Positions 46,588 to 55,656 are shown, numbered from the stretch's first letter. The stretch is DNA of 64,000 bases from Ruegeria haliotis (GCF_013377785.1 NZ_JABXWT010000001.1:248001-312000), one strand, 5' to 3'. Notes: generated from the sequence alone by a model not told the origin. Translations and numbers: made by a program.

Positions 46588-47679
46588 TTATTGCTGTCCC
46601 GTGGCTATCAGATAGCCGAAACCGGCGGCGACCAGTAGGCCCAGAACCACGGCGATGGTAATCTTGATCGCGGACCATGGCCGCTCTCCCTGCACGCGGC
46701 CTGTCCGTCCGTTCACAACGAACCGGTAGGTTTGACCGCGGTATTTATACGCAGCCATCCAGACCGGCAGCAGAATATGCTTGAACGTGACACTCCGGAC
46801 ATCCGTGTCCACTGCATGAATACGTTGACGATCTCCACCAATGTCAAAACGCACGTCGCGTTCAATCACCCGCGCCATGTGCGACCGGGCCTCGGTGTAG
46901 CCCTCCTGCAATTCGACAGTATAGGCCTCAGCCCGAAATCCGGCCAGATATTCGGGCTGATAGGGTTCAAGCGCGGGCAGGTCCCAGGGTTCAAGCGCGT
47001 CAGTGTACGACTTTGGCAACGAACGTGAGGCCAACACCAGCACATCATCAAAAAACCGCGCCACGCGGCCGGATTTGGGCGTCCAACGGACTTTGGGAAC
47101 CTGTTGCTGGACGCGCTTTCCATCGCGCATGACTGTACGCGTCTCGTAATAAACCACCCCTCGTTCGCCGCGATAGCTGGATTTGGTGTCGGCGTCGAAG
47201 GTCCAGTAGGGCACATAGATGCCCTGCATCTTTCGTCCTTTTCTGGCGTAGTCCTTCAGCCCGTTGGGTGCGAACCACAGTTTGCCCAGCCAGCCGCTCA
47301 TCGCATTATGGGCCGCTTTTTCGTCCAGCGCGAAAGGCAAAACCCCTTTGGGTTTGATATGGCGGTTCACGCCGGTGTCCGTCACCACCGGCGTGGCGCA
47401 GAACGGGCATTCCGCCGCGTGCGTGTTTGGATCGAATTCAACCTGAGCGGCGCAGTTGGGACAGGACAGAACACGCGTTTCTTCGATTTCGCTGTCCGGC
47501 AGACGGTCTGCAATGGCGGCGTCGAAATCCAGTTCCCGCAGGCTGGCGCTGCCCCAAGGACCTGTGCCAATCGGTTCGGAATGCCCGCAATGATCGCAGG
47601 TGAGGGTGCCATCCCCCGGATTGAACCGGTAATCCGCGCCGCATTGGTCGCAGGGAAAGCGGTGTTCGTCCTTGGTCAT
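46588..47679 (-). CDS. Zinc-ribbon membrane protein (YdjG-like)
   Basis: The 363-residue protein begins with two zinc ribbons: Cys10, Cys13, Cys28, Cys31 and Cys73, Cys76, Cys91, Cys94. A beta-rich middle follows (VPYWTFDADTKSSYRGERG, FKHILLPVWMAAYKYRGQTY), and it ends with one membrane helix (IAVVLGLLVAAGFGYL). Such proteins are often mis-annotated as helicase or PriA because of the zinc fingers. I recall Bacillus YdjG with a related layout, next to an SPFH protein. It is the last gene of the TelA/XpaC block. Confidence 0.82.
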   Translation of the reverse strand: MTKDEHRFPCDQCGADYRFNPGDGTLTCDHCGHSEPIGTGPWGSASLRELDFDAAIADRLPDSEIEETRVLSCPNCAAQVEFDPNTHAAECPFCATPVVTDTGVNRHIKPKGVLPFALDEKAAHNAMSGWLGKLWFAPNGLKDYARKGRKMQGIYVPYWTFDADTKSSYRGERGVVYYETRTVMRDGKRVQQQVPKVRWTPKSGRVARFFDDVLVLASRSLPKSYTDALEPWDLPALEPYQPEYLAGFRAEAYTVELQEGYTEARSHMARVIERDVRFDIGGDRQRIHAVDTDVRSVTFKHILLPVWMAAYKYRGQTYRFVVNGRTGRVQGERPWSAIKITIAVVLGLLVAAGFGYLIATGQQ

Positions 47680-47714
47680 CGGGCGGCCTTGTGCTGTGGC
47701 TGATCGGGTTGAGT

Positions 47715-48863
47715 TCAGGCTCCGGGTGGGGGTGGTGGAAGGATCGTGAACAGCTGCGCCAGCTCTTGTACGTCTCCGGCCTTTTTCCAGCCGTCCTGAC
47801 CCGCAGTCCAGACATGGGTGTCCCGCGTCAGTTCGCCGTCATGGGCCATGCGCCCCATCTTTGCTTTGGAAAATGGTCCGCTGGTCTGCCCGTCAACTGC
47901 GATATGCCAGACATGCTCGACTGGCGGAGGAGGTGGCGGTGCCGCGTGCGCTGCGGGTTGCGACGCAGCGGGGGCGGACGCGCCCCACGGGCCGCTCGGC
48001 TGACCCGCTGCCATGTTCGACATCTGTTGGGCCATTGCCATGCCCATTCCCATGCCAAGACCTGCGCCCATGCCGCCGCCCTGTCCGGGGTTGTTTGCGG
48101 CTGCGGTCATTGCCTCGGCCGCCGAATACTGGGTGAATTTTCCCAGATCACCTGCAAGACCCATAGACGTCCGCTTGTCCAGTGCCGCCTCGACAGCGGG
48201 CGGTAGCGAGATGTTCTCGATATAGAACTCCGGCATCCCCAGCCCATACCCTTCAAGGATCGGTGACACTTCGGCTGCAATCAACTTGCCCAGATCGGCC
48301 GTATTGGCGGCCATATCCAGAACCGGAATACCAGAACCGGCGATCACTCGGCTGAACTCCTGGACGATGATGTTGCGGATCTGGAAACTGATCTCATCCA
48401 TGGTGAACTCGCCGTCCGTCCCGACGATTTCCACCAGGAATTTAGCCGGATCCTTAACGCGTACGGTATAGGTGCCGAAGGCGCGGATGCGGGTGGGGCC
48501 AAATTCCGGATCGCGCAGCATGATCGGATTCTTGGTGCCCCATTTCAGGTCATTGAACCGGGTCGTGTTGACGAAATAAATCTCGGATTTGAAAGGCGAC
48601 TGGAACCCGTGATCCCAATGCTGCAGGGTCGTCAGGATCGGCATGTTGTTGGTCTCAAGCATATAGAGACCCGGGGTGAACACATCCGCCAGTTGCCCCT
48701 CGTGCACGAATACGGCAGCCTGACCTTCGCGCACGGTCAGCTTGGCGCCGTACTTGATCTCGTGCCCCTCGCGTTCGAACCGCCAAACCATCGTGTCGCG
48801 GGTGTCGTCCACCCAATGGATGACATCAATGAATTCTCCGGTCAGAAAATCGAAAATTCCCAT
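47715..48863 (-). CDS. SPFH domain protein with GYF_2 domain (YdjI-like)
   Basis: The 382-residue protein has an SPFH (stomatin/flotillin-like) domain in residues about 20-240 without a membrane helix, of the type called virion core protein or YdjI. A Gly/Met-rich linker and a proline run follow, then a C-terminal GYF_2 domain (about 310-370: WHIAVDGQTSGPFSKAKMG, TAGQDGWKKAGDV) that typically binds proline-rich peptides. SPFH proteins scaffold membrane microdomains. GGAG lies before the ATG. It lies 35 bp upstream of the zinc-ribbon gene. Confidence 0.88.
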   Translation of the reverse strand: MGIFDFLTGEFIDVIHWVDDTRDTMVWRFEREGHEIKYGAKLTVREGQAAVFVHEGQLADVFTPGLYMLETNNMPILTTLQHWDHGFQSPFKSEIYFVNTTRFNDLKWGTKNPIMLRDPEFGPTRIRAFGTYTVRVKDPAKFLVEIVGTDGEFTMDEISFQIRNIIVQEFSRVIAGSGIPVLDMAANTADLGKLIAAEVSPILEGYGLGMPEFYIENISLPPAVEAALDKRTSMGLAGDLGKFTQYSAAEAMTAAANNPGQGGGMGAGLGMGMGMAMAQQMSNMAAGQPSGPWGASAPAASQPAAHAAPPPPPPVEHVWHIAVDGQTSGPFSKAKMGRMAHDGELTRDTHVWTAGQDGWKKAGDVQELAQLFTILPPPPPGA

Positions 48864-48885
48864 TAGGGTTCTCCTGTCCTTGGGG

Positions 48886-49842
48886 TCAAAGCGGTTGCCC
48901 CATCAATTCGCGTGCAATGATCCGCACCACGGGCCGGGCCTGATCGACAGAAACGCCGGTCTCAAGGCGTGGATCATACAACATTGTAAGCAGTTTCTCG
49001 TCGTGACTGGTCAGCAGGGCAAACTCATCGTCATCGTTGAAGATCGATGGCCGCGCCGCCGGACTGTCGTTGGACAGCCCCAGGCCCTGCGCAATCTCTT
49101 CATGCACACAGCTGCGACGCACCAGATCAGGCAGTTCCGAGCGAATCAGCGTCACCGCACGCACATATTCGTATGGTGATGTATTGGTGGCAGACGCAAA
49201 CACAAAGCAATCAAAGTTTGCGCGCGGGTTCGCGACCAGTTCCAGCGAGGCCTGACTGATATTCGGAATCAATTTACGCAGCCGTGACACGACATAGGCG
49301 CTATCATCCTTGCCCGCAAAGAAGACATGGAAATTTGCCTTGCGACCGGTCGTCGAAATCGGGTGACCGGTCAGTTTGGCCAGTCGCGCCGCATAAGATT
49401 TTACCTGCGCGGCATCCTGTTCCCGCGAGGCGGGCAGAACTGAAGGTCCAAACTCGGTCTGTATGCGCACGGGGCCGGACCAACGGCTCAGTTGCCCGTC
49501 CGTCTGTCGCGCGCCGACCGAAACCACGTGATCGGGATATTCGCTGTAGAATGCGATAGCCTCGAAATTTCGGGCCAGATCGTCGGCCTCATAAGGTGTA
49601 TCCGGGCCACCACCGTCGGTGCGCAGCAGCCCGCGTGTCAGCAAATCACGCTCGACCCGCTGATAGAACCGGGCCAGATCCTGACTGGCTGCGGATGGCG
49701 GGACGTATGCATTTGGAGCAGGGGCAGGCGCGACCGGGCGCGGCTCGGGCACGATAGAAGACGTCATGGTCTCATCGCAGTTGGCGAGCATCAAAAACAA
49801 GGCTATGCCCAGTCCAACTTTTGCAATCCCCAACGGCCGCAC
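48886..49842 (-). CDS. DUF2927 lipoprotein, possible metalloprotease
   Basis: The 318-residue protein fits DUF2927, with a CVHEEIAQGLGL motif whose HEExxQ pattern resembles a zinc-dependent protease site. I chose the GTG at 49842, 11 bases after the telA stop, because AAGGGCGGG precedes it and the protein then begins with a lipoprotein signal ending LMLANC. The mature part starts with a Pro/Ala linker. No activity is known to me for the family. Confidence 0.78.
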   Translation of the reverse strand: MRPLGIAKVGLGIALFLMLANCDETMTSSIVPEPRPVAPAPAPNAYVPPSAASQDLARFYQRVERDLLTRGLLRTDGGGPDTPYEADDLARNFEAIAFYSEYPDHVVSVGARQTDGQLSRWSGPVRIQTEFGPSVLPASREQDAAQVKSYAARLAKLTGHPISTTGRKANFHVFFAGKDDSAYVVSRLRKLIPNISQASLELVANPRANFDCFVFASATNTSPYEYVRAVTLIRSELPDLVRRSCVHEEIAQGLGLSNDSPAARPSIFNDDDEFALLTSHDEKLLTMLYDPRLETGVSVDQARPVVRIIARELMGQPL

Positions 49843-49855
49843 GCCCAGCCCGCCC

Positions 49856-51046
49856 TTAGCCCGAAACCGCCGTTCCGGCGGTGTCGCCGATCCCGTCCTT
49901 GCGCGCCTTGGCTGAGGCCAGTGTATCGCGCAGCTCGGTTTCCATCTTTTGCAATTCCACTTCGGCTGCGGCGCGTTTGGCTTTGCCTTCATCGGCAATA
50001 GCAAGACTTTCGTTGATGGTGCCGATCAGGTCCGCATTGGCTTGTTTGACCGCTTCGATGTCAAATACTCCGCGCTCCATCTCTTCGCGGATCATCTTGT
50101 TGGATTGGCGCAGGTTGGCCGCATTCGATGTCAGCAACTCATTGGTCAGGTCATTGGCGTCCCGGACCGCAGCAGCAGCTTCGGCGCTGCGCTGAATCGT
50201 TACGGCCTGTGCCAGCTGCGTTTCCCACAAGGGTACTGTGTTCACCAAAGTCGAGTTGATCTTGGTCACCAACGACTTGTCATTTTCCTGCACCAGACGG
50301 ATCGAGGGCAGCGACTGCATCGTCACCTGCCGGGTCAGTTTCAGGTCATGCACACGGCGTTCCAGATCGTCGCGGGCAGCTCGCAGGTCACGCAGCTCCT
50401 GCGCTTTCATCACCTGTTCCTCTTCTGGCGCGGCCTGAACTGCGGCTTCTTTTTCTGGGATATCTTGGCTGTCCAGCTCGGTCAGCTTTTCTTCACCGGC
50501 TGCGATGTAAAGCGCCAGTTCATCGTAAAAATTCAGTGTTTTATCATAGAGCAAGTCCAGAGACTTGATGTCTTTCAACAACGTATGTTCGTGCCCCAGC
50601 AAGCTGTCGGTGATCCGGTCGATCTGGTCCTGTACCTCTTCGTATTGCGCAGTGAACTTGGCAAAGGGCGCAGCCTTGCCCAGCAATTTTTCCCACCAAC
50701 TGCGTTCGCGACGCACATCCAGTTCACTGACCGAGAAACCCCGGATCGTGGTCACGATGTTGCGAAGGCTGTCCCCGGCGGGGCCAACGTCCTTGTTGCG
50801 CACATCGGTAAGCATTGCCTGACTGATTTCCTGCAGTTCTGCCTGTGCCGAGGAACCAAACGAGACGATGGAATTGGTATTGTCCATGTCGATCTCGCCC
50901 ATCCGCTTGCGGATTTCGGCACTCACAGGCTCATCTGCTTCCTCCAGCGAGATAATCTCGGCTTGTGGTTCGGGCAGGGCAACGGCGGTGATTTCCTGTA
51001 CCAGTGTTTCGGCCTCGACCGCTTTGTTTTTGATCTCATCGGACAT
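49856..51046 (-). CDS. TelA / toxic anion resistance family protein
   Basis: This 396-residue, mostly helical coiled-coil protein matches the TelA family (PF05816): SFGSSAQAELQEISQAML, FAKFTAQYEEVQDQID and the C-terminal VFDIEAVKQANADLIGTI stretch. It is cytosolic. The family is linked to resistance to tellurite, cell-envelope antimicrobials and phage in some hosts, with unknown mechanism. It follows XpaC by 30 bp and is followed by the DUF2927 gene. Confidence 0.93.
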   Translation of the reverse strand: MSDEIKNKAVEAETLVQEITAVALPEPQAEIISLEEADEPVSAEIRKRMGEIDMDNTNSIVSFGSSAQAELQEISQAMLTDVRNKDVGPAGDSLRNIVTTIRGFSVSELDVRRERSWWEKLLGKAAPFAKFTAQYEEVQDQIDRITDSLLGHEHTLLKDIKSLDLLYDKTLNFYDELALYIAAGEEKLTELDSQDIPEKEAAVQAAPEEEQVMKAQELRDLRAARDDLERRVHDLKLTRQVTMQSLPSIRLVQENDKSLVTKINSTLVNTVPLWETQLAQAVTIQRSAEAAAAVRDANDLTNELLTSNAANLRQSNKMIREEMERGVFDIEAVKQANADLIGTINESLAIADEGKAKRAAAEVELQKMETELRDTLASAKARKDGIGDTAGTAVSG

Positions 51047-51076
51047 GGGGGTGTTCCTCGCTCAAATAGTGGCCGG

Positions 51077-51991
51077 TCAATCCAACCGGACGCCTTCGCG
51101 TTGCAGTCTTTCGCGCAACACGTCGATTTCGACCGTCAGATCACTGCGGTCATCCAATAGCAGTTTGCGCGTGCGCGCCGCGAAATTCTGTTCCAAATCG
51201 TCCAGCAAAGCAGAATAATCTGCCAGTGCCTGCGCATCCCGGGTGCGGGCATAGACGTCCGCGAATTTCACCGTCGCGTCGCGCGCGCCTTGCAGGTAGA
51301 CGGTCAGGTATTTCCGGGCACCGGCCAGATCACGTGGATCTTCCTCGACCGTGCGAAACAGGTCGCGGGCCGTGTCTTGAAAACGCTCGACCCGTGCCTC
51401 GATCCGGCGATCGCCCGCGCGCTTGATCGCGTCTGTCATTTCCGTCAGATGAGTCTCGGCATCTTCAACCACGCGCGCGACACGATCTTGCTGAAAGGTG
51501 TCGATGCCCTCCATCCCTTTGTCCTTCAAAGGGTCCAGACCAAACGACGCCGAATGCAGCGCGGTCGCTGCTAAGCCAAACAAGATCGGGGCCAACAGGC
51601 TGACCTGCGAGGCTGCATCGGCATCCAAATACTCAGTTCGGTACGAGGCCAGAGCCGCGCCAAGCCCAGTCAGGGCACTGGCGAACAGCTTGCGCGGAAA
51701 CGCCGGTCGCCGGGCTGTGCGGCGGGCGTTAAACGCGGCCTCGGCTCGCAATCCCTCGCGCAGCATGAAAGCGGCCGCGGTGAGCAAACCTGCCGCCACA
51801 AGCCCCATCGTCATGCCGATGGCGCCGTCGTTCAAAGATAAGAATACCAGTGGAATGGCGGGCAGGAACAGAATGTTTGCGCGTGCGCCTGCAGGTTCGA
51901 CCCGCGCGCCATCGAATTGCCCACGCTGTAGTGGCTCATTGGACGAAGGCTCATCCTGGGGGCTGAATTTTCCACCATACCTTTTGGCCAT
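51077..51991 (-). CDS. XpaC family protein
   Basis: The 304-residue protein has two pairs of hydrophobic segments in the first half (ILFLPAIPLVFLSL, VAAGLLTAAAFML, VSLLAPILFGLAATAL) and a helical cytosolic second half ending in LLDDRSDLTVEIDVLRERL. This matches XpaC (5-bromo-4-chloroindolyl phosphate hydrolysis protein), a name from a screen rather than a proven activity. XpaC and TelA genes are usually side by side, as here. The start is three bases behind the stop of a 29-codon gene. Confidence 0.88.
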   Translation of the reverse strand: MAKRYGGKFSPQDEPSSNEPLQRGQFDGARVEPAGARANILFLPAIPLVFLSLNDGAIGMTMGLVAAGLLTAAAFMLREGLRAEAAFNARRTARRPAFPRKLFASALTGLGAALASYRTEYLDADAASQVSLLAPILFGLAATALHSASFGLDPLKDKGMEGIDTFQQDRVARVVEDAETHLTEMTDAIKRAGDRRIEARVERFQDTARDLFRTVEEDPRDLAGARKYLTVYLQGARDATVKFADVYARTRDAQALADYSALLDDLEQNFAARTRKLLLDDRSDLTVEIDVLRERLQREGVRLD

Positions 51992-51994
51992 GCG

Positions 51995-52084
51995 CTATAA
52001 GCCCCCCAAAAGGCCAGTGCAGACGCCAAACAGCAGCACCAGAAGGGCCGCATAGGCCAGTTTTTGCACTCCGGTACCGGACAT
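51995..52084 (-). CDS. 29-residue single-helix membrane peptide
   Basis: A 29-codon gene begins the TelA/XpaC block. The product starts MSGTGVQKLAYAALLV and continues with a hydrophobic helix ending in GLLGGL. GGGGGTC lies just before the ATG and xpaC starts three bases after its stop, so the two would be translationally coupled. It is too short for family assignment; that it is real is inferred from position and composition. Confidence 0.55.
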   Translation of the reverse strand: MSGTGVQKLAYAALLVLLFGVCTGLLGGL

Positions 52085-52166
52085 GACGACCCCCAAATAG
52101 CAGCATTCACAGAAAATTTAGTGGATGCGCGGGCTTGGCGCTAGGGGGAAGGTTGGCAAACCCACA

Positions 52167-52982
52167 TCACTTGCGAGGTTTCTTGCCTATCGGAGGCCGT
52201 TTTCTTTGCGGGCGCGCCGGGCGTTTCGGGGTTTCTTCAGGACTAGCATCTGCATCCAGACCCAATTGATCGCGCATCACGCGGCGTCGAATTTCTTCGA
52301 CTTCGCCCGGTTTCAGGCTGCCCAACTGAAATGGACCGTATGAGACTCGCAGCAGCCGGTTCACGGTGTAGCCGATATCTTCGATCGCGCGGCGGATCTC
52401 TCGGTTTTTGCCTTCACGCAGACCGATGGTCAGCCACGCATTTGCGCCCTGTTGACGATCCAGTGTTACGGTCATCGGCTGGAACCGCTCGCCTTCGACT
52501 ACCATCCCCTTCCGCAGGGGGGCGAAGTCTTCGTCTTTCGGACGGCCATTCACGCGGACGCGGTATTTCCGCAACCAGCCTGTCGCCGGGAGTTCCAACT
52601 GACGTTTGATGCCCCCGTCATTCGTCAACAGCAACAAACCTTCCGAATTCAGGTCCAGCCGTCCGACACTCATGACCCGAGGCAAATCTTCGGGCAGTTT
52701 GTCGAAAATCGTGGCGCGGCCTTTTTCGTCCCGGGCGGTTGTGACCAGGCCGGAGGGCTTGTGATACAGCCACAGGCGCGAGGGTTCTGGTTCCGACACC
52801 GGTTTACCGTCCACAGTGATTTTGTCTTTGTCGGTGACGTTCAGGGCTGGGCTTTCGATAGCCTTGCCATTGACCGAAACTCGGCCTGCTTCAATCATGC
52901 GTTCGGCCTCGCGGCGCGAGGCGACGCCCGCGCGGGCCAGGACTTTGGCGATACGGTCGCCGGGAAGAGGGGTGTTGCTCAT
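52167..52982 (-). CDS. rluB: 23S rRNA pseudouridine synthase, RluB-like
   Basis: This 271-residue enzyme has an N-terminal S4 RNA-binding domain (RIAKVLARAGVASRREAERM), the catalytic Asp in SVGRLDLNSEGLLLLTNDG and the typical REGKNREIRRAIEDIGYTV motif of the RsuA/RluB/E/F family. It ends with a basic Arg/Lys/Pro tail. It probably modifies U2605 of 23S rRNA. The start was moved to 52982 on family grounds. It is divergent from tadA. Confidence 0.92.
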   Translation of the reverse strand: MSNTPLPGDRIAKVLARAGVASRREAERMIEAGRVSVNGKAIESPALNVTDKDKITVDGKPVSEPEPSRLWLYHKPSGLVTTARDEKGRATIFDKLPEDLPRVMSVGRLDLNSEGLLLLTNDGGIKRQLELPATGWLRKYRVRVNGRPKDEDFAPLRKGMVVEGERFQPMTVTLDRQQGANAWLTIGLREGKNREIRRAIEDIGYTVNRLLRVSYGPFQLGSLKPGEVEEIRRRVMRDQLGLDADASPEETPKRPARPQRKRPPIGKKPRK

Positions 52983-53043
52983 GCAAGGGCCATAACGCAT
53001 CCCGCCCGCTTGCGAAAGGCAGGTTTCTGATGCAGTCAGGGGC

Positions 53044-53508
53044 ATGGTGTTCAGATCGCATATGGACAAAGCGCTGGAACAGGCGCGCGCGGCAGCGGAT
53101 CGCGGTGAGGTGCCGGTTGGTGCCGTCATCGTCGCACCGGATGGCCGGGTTGTGGCCGCGGCGGGAAACCGGACACGGGAATTGAATGACCCAACCGCGC
53201 ATGCCGAGATTCAGGCGCTACGGGCAGCTTGCGCCGATGCCGGGTCCGAGCGACTGCCGGATCACGACCTTTACGTCACGCTGGAACCCTGCGCGATGTG
53301 CGCCGCTGCGCTGGCCGCTGCACGTATCCGGCGGATTTATTATGGTGCGGCAGATCCGAAATCCGGTGGCGTGGCGCATGGTGCGCGCGTGTTCTCGCAC
53401 CCGCAATCGCATCATGCCCCCGAGATCTATGACGGCATCGCAAGCGAGGAATCTGCCGCGATTTTGAAGGCATTCTTTGAGGCGCGCCGAAAGGATGCGC
53501 CGGACTGA
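53044..53508 (+). CDS. tadA: tRNA-specific adenosine deaminase
   Basis: The 154-residue zinc enzyme converts the wobble A34 of tRNA-Arg(ACG) to inosine. It shows GEVPVGAVIV, the catalytic HAE in DPTAHAEIQAL and PCAMCAAAL with both zinc cysteines. Length and motifs fit TadA. A 6-bp GC hairpin at 53499-53514 spans the stop and probably serves the convergent pair. Confidence 0.95.
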   Translation: MVFRSHMDKALEQARAAADRGEVPVGAVIVAPDGRVVAAAGNRTRELNDPTAHAEIQALRAACADAGSERLPDHDLYVTLEPCAMCAAALAAARIRRIYYGAADPKSGGVAHGARVFSHPQSHHAPEIYDGIASEESAAILKAFFEARRKDAPD

Positions 53509-53527
53509 TCCGGCACATGCCCCTGGT

Positions 53528-54220
53528 CTAAAGAGTGATCGCCTGCATCAGCTGGGGTTCGATCACATCGATACCCGGCAACCCGTCAACCAACTCTTGC
53601 GCGGATTGTTCGAGAATGGGGAAGGTCTTGTAATGGCAGGGAATCACTGTCTTGAAGTTGAAATACCGCTTGGCGGCATAGGCCGTGGCTTTCATATCCA
53701 TGGTGAAATGACCGCCCGCCGACAGGATGCCGATATCGGGTTTGTAGTAATCCCCCATCCAATCCATGTCCGCCATGATATCCGTGTCGCCCGAAACGTA
53801 AACCATGTGCCCTTCGGCCGCGATCATGAACCCGACCTCGCTGCCGCCGGTGCGCAGCCCATCGGGTGTTGAGAAGGTTGAGCTGTGTGACGCGGGCACC
53901 ATTGTGACTTTGATGCCGTTCAGATCAACAGTGCCGCCTTTGTTGAACCCAATGGTCTCGATGCCTTCGGCCTCGCTCCAATACCCCATCAAGTCGTACT
54001 GACCGACAACTGGCACGTTCAGATGTTTGGCCAGGGGCAGCACGTCTACTACGTGGTCGAAATGCGTATGCGTCAGCAGAATGTGGGTGGCCCCCTCGAC
54101 GGCCGTATCATGCTGTGTTTCTGGCAGGACGGGGTTCCCCGTCAGCCAAGGATCAATCAGCAGCACCTGACTTTCGGTTTCGATGCGGAAGCTGCCATGG
54201 CCCAGCCAAATGATGTTCAT
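53528..54220 (-). CDS. UPF0173 metal-dependent hydrolase
   Basis: The 230-residue metallo-beta-lactamase-fold protein has the dinuclear metal motif HTHFDHVVD, an N-terminal MNIIWLGHGSFRIE and later VSGDTDIM and PCHYKTFP. This matches the UPF0173 (YtkL-like) family; the substrate is unknown. The ATG at 54220 follows GGGAGGAATTTTG, and no upstream residues belong to the family. It is divergent from the ceramidase gene. Confidence 0.92.
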   Translation of the reverse strand: MNIIWLGHGSFRIETESQVLLIDPWLTGNPVLPETQHDTAVEGATHILLTHTHFDHVVDVLPLAKHLNVPVVGQYDLMGYWSEAEGIETIGFNKGGTVDLNGIKVTMVPASHSSTFSTPDGLRTGGSEVGFMIAAEGHMVYVSGDTDIMADMDWMGDYYKPDIGILSAGGHFTMDMKATAYAAKRYFNFKTVIPCHYKTFPILEQSAQELVDGLPGIDVIEPQLMQAITL

Positions 54221-54278
54221 CAAAATTCCTCCCAAACATGCTGTTGGAAGCAGCCTAGCATCGGCTATGTAAAATTCC

Positions 54279-54986
54279 ATGGATTGGATGCAGGAAATCG
54301 ACGGCTATTGTGAGCGGTTGTCGCCCGACTATTGGGCGGAACCCATCAATGCGGTTACGAATGCCGCCTTTTTGATCGCGGCCTGGATCATGTGGCGGCG
54401 CGTGCGAGGGCAAGAGATGCCTCTGGCCATGGTTTTGATCGCGCTATTGGCGATCATTGGGATTGGCAGCTTTCTGTTTCATACGCACGCTCAGGTTTGG
54501 GCCGCGATTGCGGATACAACGCCCATCGCGCTGTTCATTCTGGTCTATATATTTGCTGTGAACCGGGACGTCTGGCGGATGTCACCTGCTTACGCGTTAG
54601 GGGGAACCATGCTGTTCTTTCCCTACGTGATTGCGACGATTCCTTTGTTTCGGTTGGTCCCGGGTCTTGGTGGGTCGGCGGGGTATGCGCCGGTTCCACT
54701 GCTGATTCTGATCTATGCGCTTCTGCTGCGGAACAGAGAGCCGCAGGTTGCCCGAGAGATGAGCATCGGTGCGCTCATCCTGATTTCATCCATAGCTTTC
54801 CGCGCTTTGGACGCCCCAATCTGCGGTCAATTTTCGATGGGCACACATTTTATCTGGCACATCCTGAATGCAATCACGCTTGGCTGGATGATCGAGGTGT
54901 ATCGGAGAGTTGTCCTGCGGAAACGTGCTGCAGATAGTTTGATATCGAAGTTACAAACCGGTGGAGTCAGAGGCCTTCGTTCTTGA
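54279..54986 (+). CDS. Ceramidase family membrane protein
   Basis: The 235-residue protein has seven hydrophobic helices and the alkaline ceramidase (PF05875) pattern: YWAEPINAVTNAAFLIAA, SFLFHTHAQVWAAIADTTP and the C-terminal HFIWHILNAITLGWMI, whose His, Asp and Ser residues bind zinc. Eukaryotic members hydrolyse ceramide; in bacteria the substrate may be another N-acyl lipid. Its end overlaps the convergent GDSL hydrolase gene by 20 bp. Confidence 0.85.
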   Translation: MDWMQEIDGYCERLSPDYWAEPINAVTNAAFLIAAWIMWRRVRGQEMPLAMVLIALLAIIGIGSFLFHTHAQVWAAIADTTPIALFILVYIFAVNRDVWRMSPAYALGGTMLFFPYVIATIPLFRLVPGLGGSAGYAPVPLLILIYALLLRNREPQVAREMSIGALILISSIAFRALDAPICGQFSMGTHFIWHILNAITLGWMIEVYRRVVLRKRAADSLISKLQTGGVRGLRS

Positions 54987-55656
54987 TGATCTCGGCGACC
55001 CGCTCGCCGATAATTCGGCTTGATTTGCGCGAGGGGTGGATCAGGTCGAACGAGAAGTAAGAAGGATCCCCGGGATGTGCGACGTCTTGCATGGATGCAA
55101 ACGTGATCCCGTCTTCCTGCTGGGCCAGCTTTGCGATGCGGGCCTCAAACTCATCACCTTCGGATTTGCAATGCTCGATCGGCGTGATCAGATTCGGGCT
55201 GCGTAAATAGCCGACATAGATGACTCGAGTCCCCCGGCTTCGAATCTGCCGCAGGAACTGCGGGATCTGCCCACTTTGACCATCCGCCGAGATCATGTTG
55301 TCCAGAACGGCGTCGCATCTCATGCACCCGCATCCTAACATCAGATCGTTACCACCGCCGTTGACGACCGCCCAGTTCCAATTACCTTCGACAAACTGCG
55401 CTTGTACGCCGGTTTTGGGTTTTCCTTCCGCGTTGAATTGGGTTTGGAGCCATGCGGCGGACACCGTTCGGTCAACGACCGGAGCGCCGATGTTCTCTTC
55501 GATCACATCCGGGATGGAAGAGCCGGATGTTGAGTTCCAAGCCATGAGAGAATCACCGACAGCGATGACTTTCGCAGTCGGTTGGTTGGCTGGCATCTCC
55601 TGACACCCAAGCAGATAGCTAAGCAACCCGACAAGGAGAATGAGTTTTCTGGACAT
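54967..55656 (-). CDS. SGNH/GDSL-family lipoprotein hydrolase
   Basis: The 229-residue lipoprotein (signal ending LLSYLLGC, Cys18) has the SGNH blocks: VIAVGDSLMAWN with the nucleophile Ser, VVNGGGNDLML with Gly and Asn, and the C-terminal FDLIHPS with Asp and His. It is an esterase or lipase anchored in the envelope. Several cysteines (GCGCMRC) after block III are unusual. It converges on the ceramidase gene. Confidence 0.88.
   Translation of the reverse strand: MSRKLILLVGLLSYLLGCQEMPANQPTAKVIAVGDSLMAWNSTSGSSIPDVIEENIGAPVVDRTVSAAWLQTQFNAEGKPKTGVQAQFVEGNWNWAVVNGGGNDLMLGCGCMRCDAVLDNMISADGQSGQIPQFLRQIRSRGTRVIYVGYLRSPNLITPIEHCKSEGDEFEARIAKLAQQEDGITFASMQDVAHPGDPSYFSFDLIHPSRKSSRIIGERVAEIIKNEGL

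Noticed and set aside
49949..51160. A 403-codon plus-strand frame over telA
   Set aside because: Shadow of telA; rich in Phe, Gln and His without family match.
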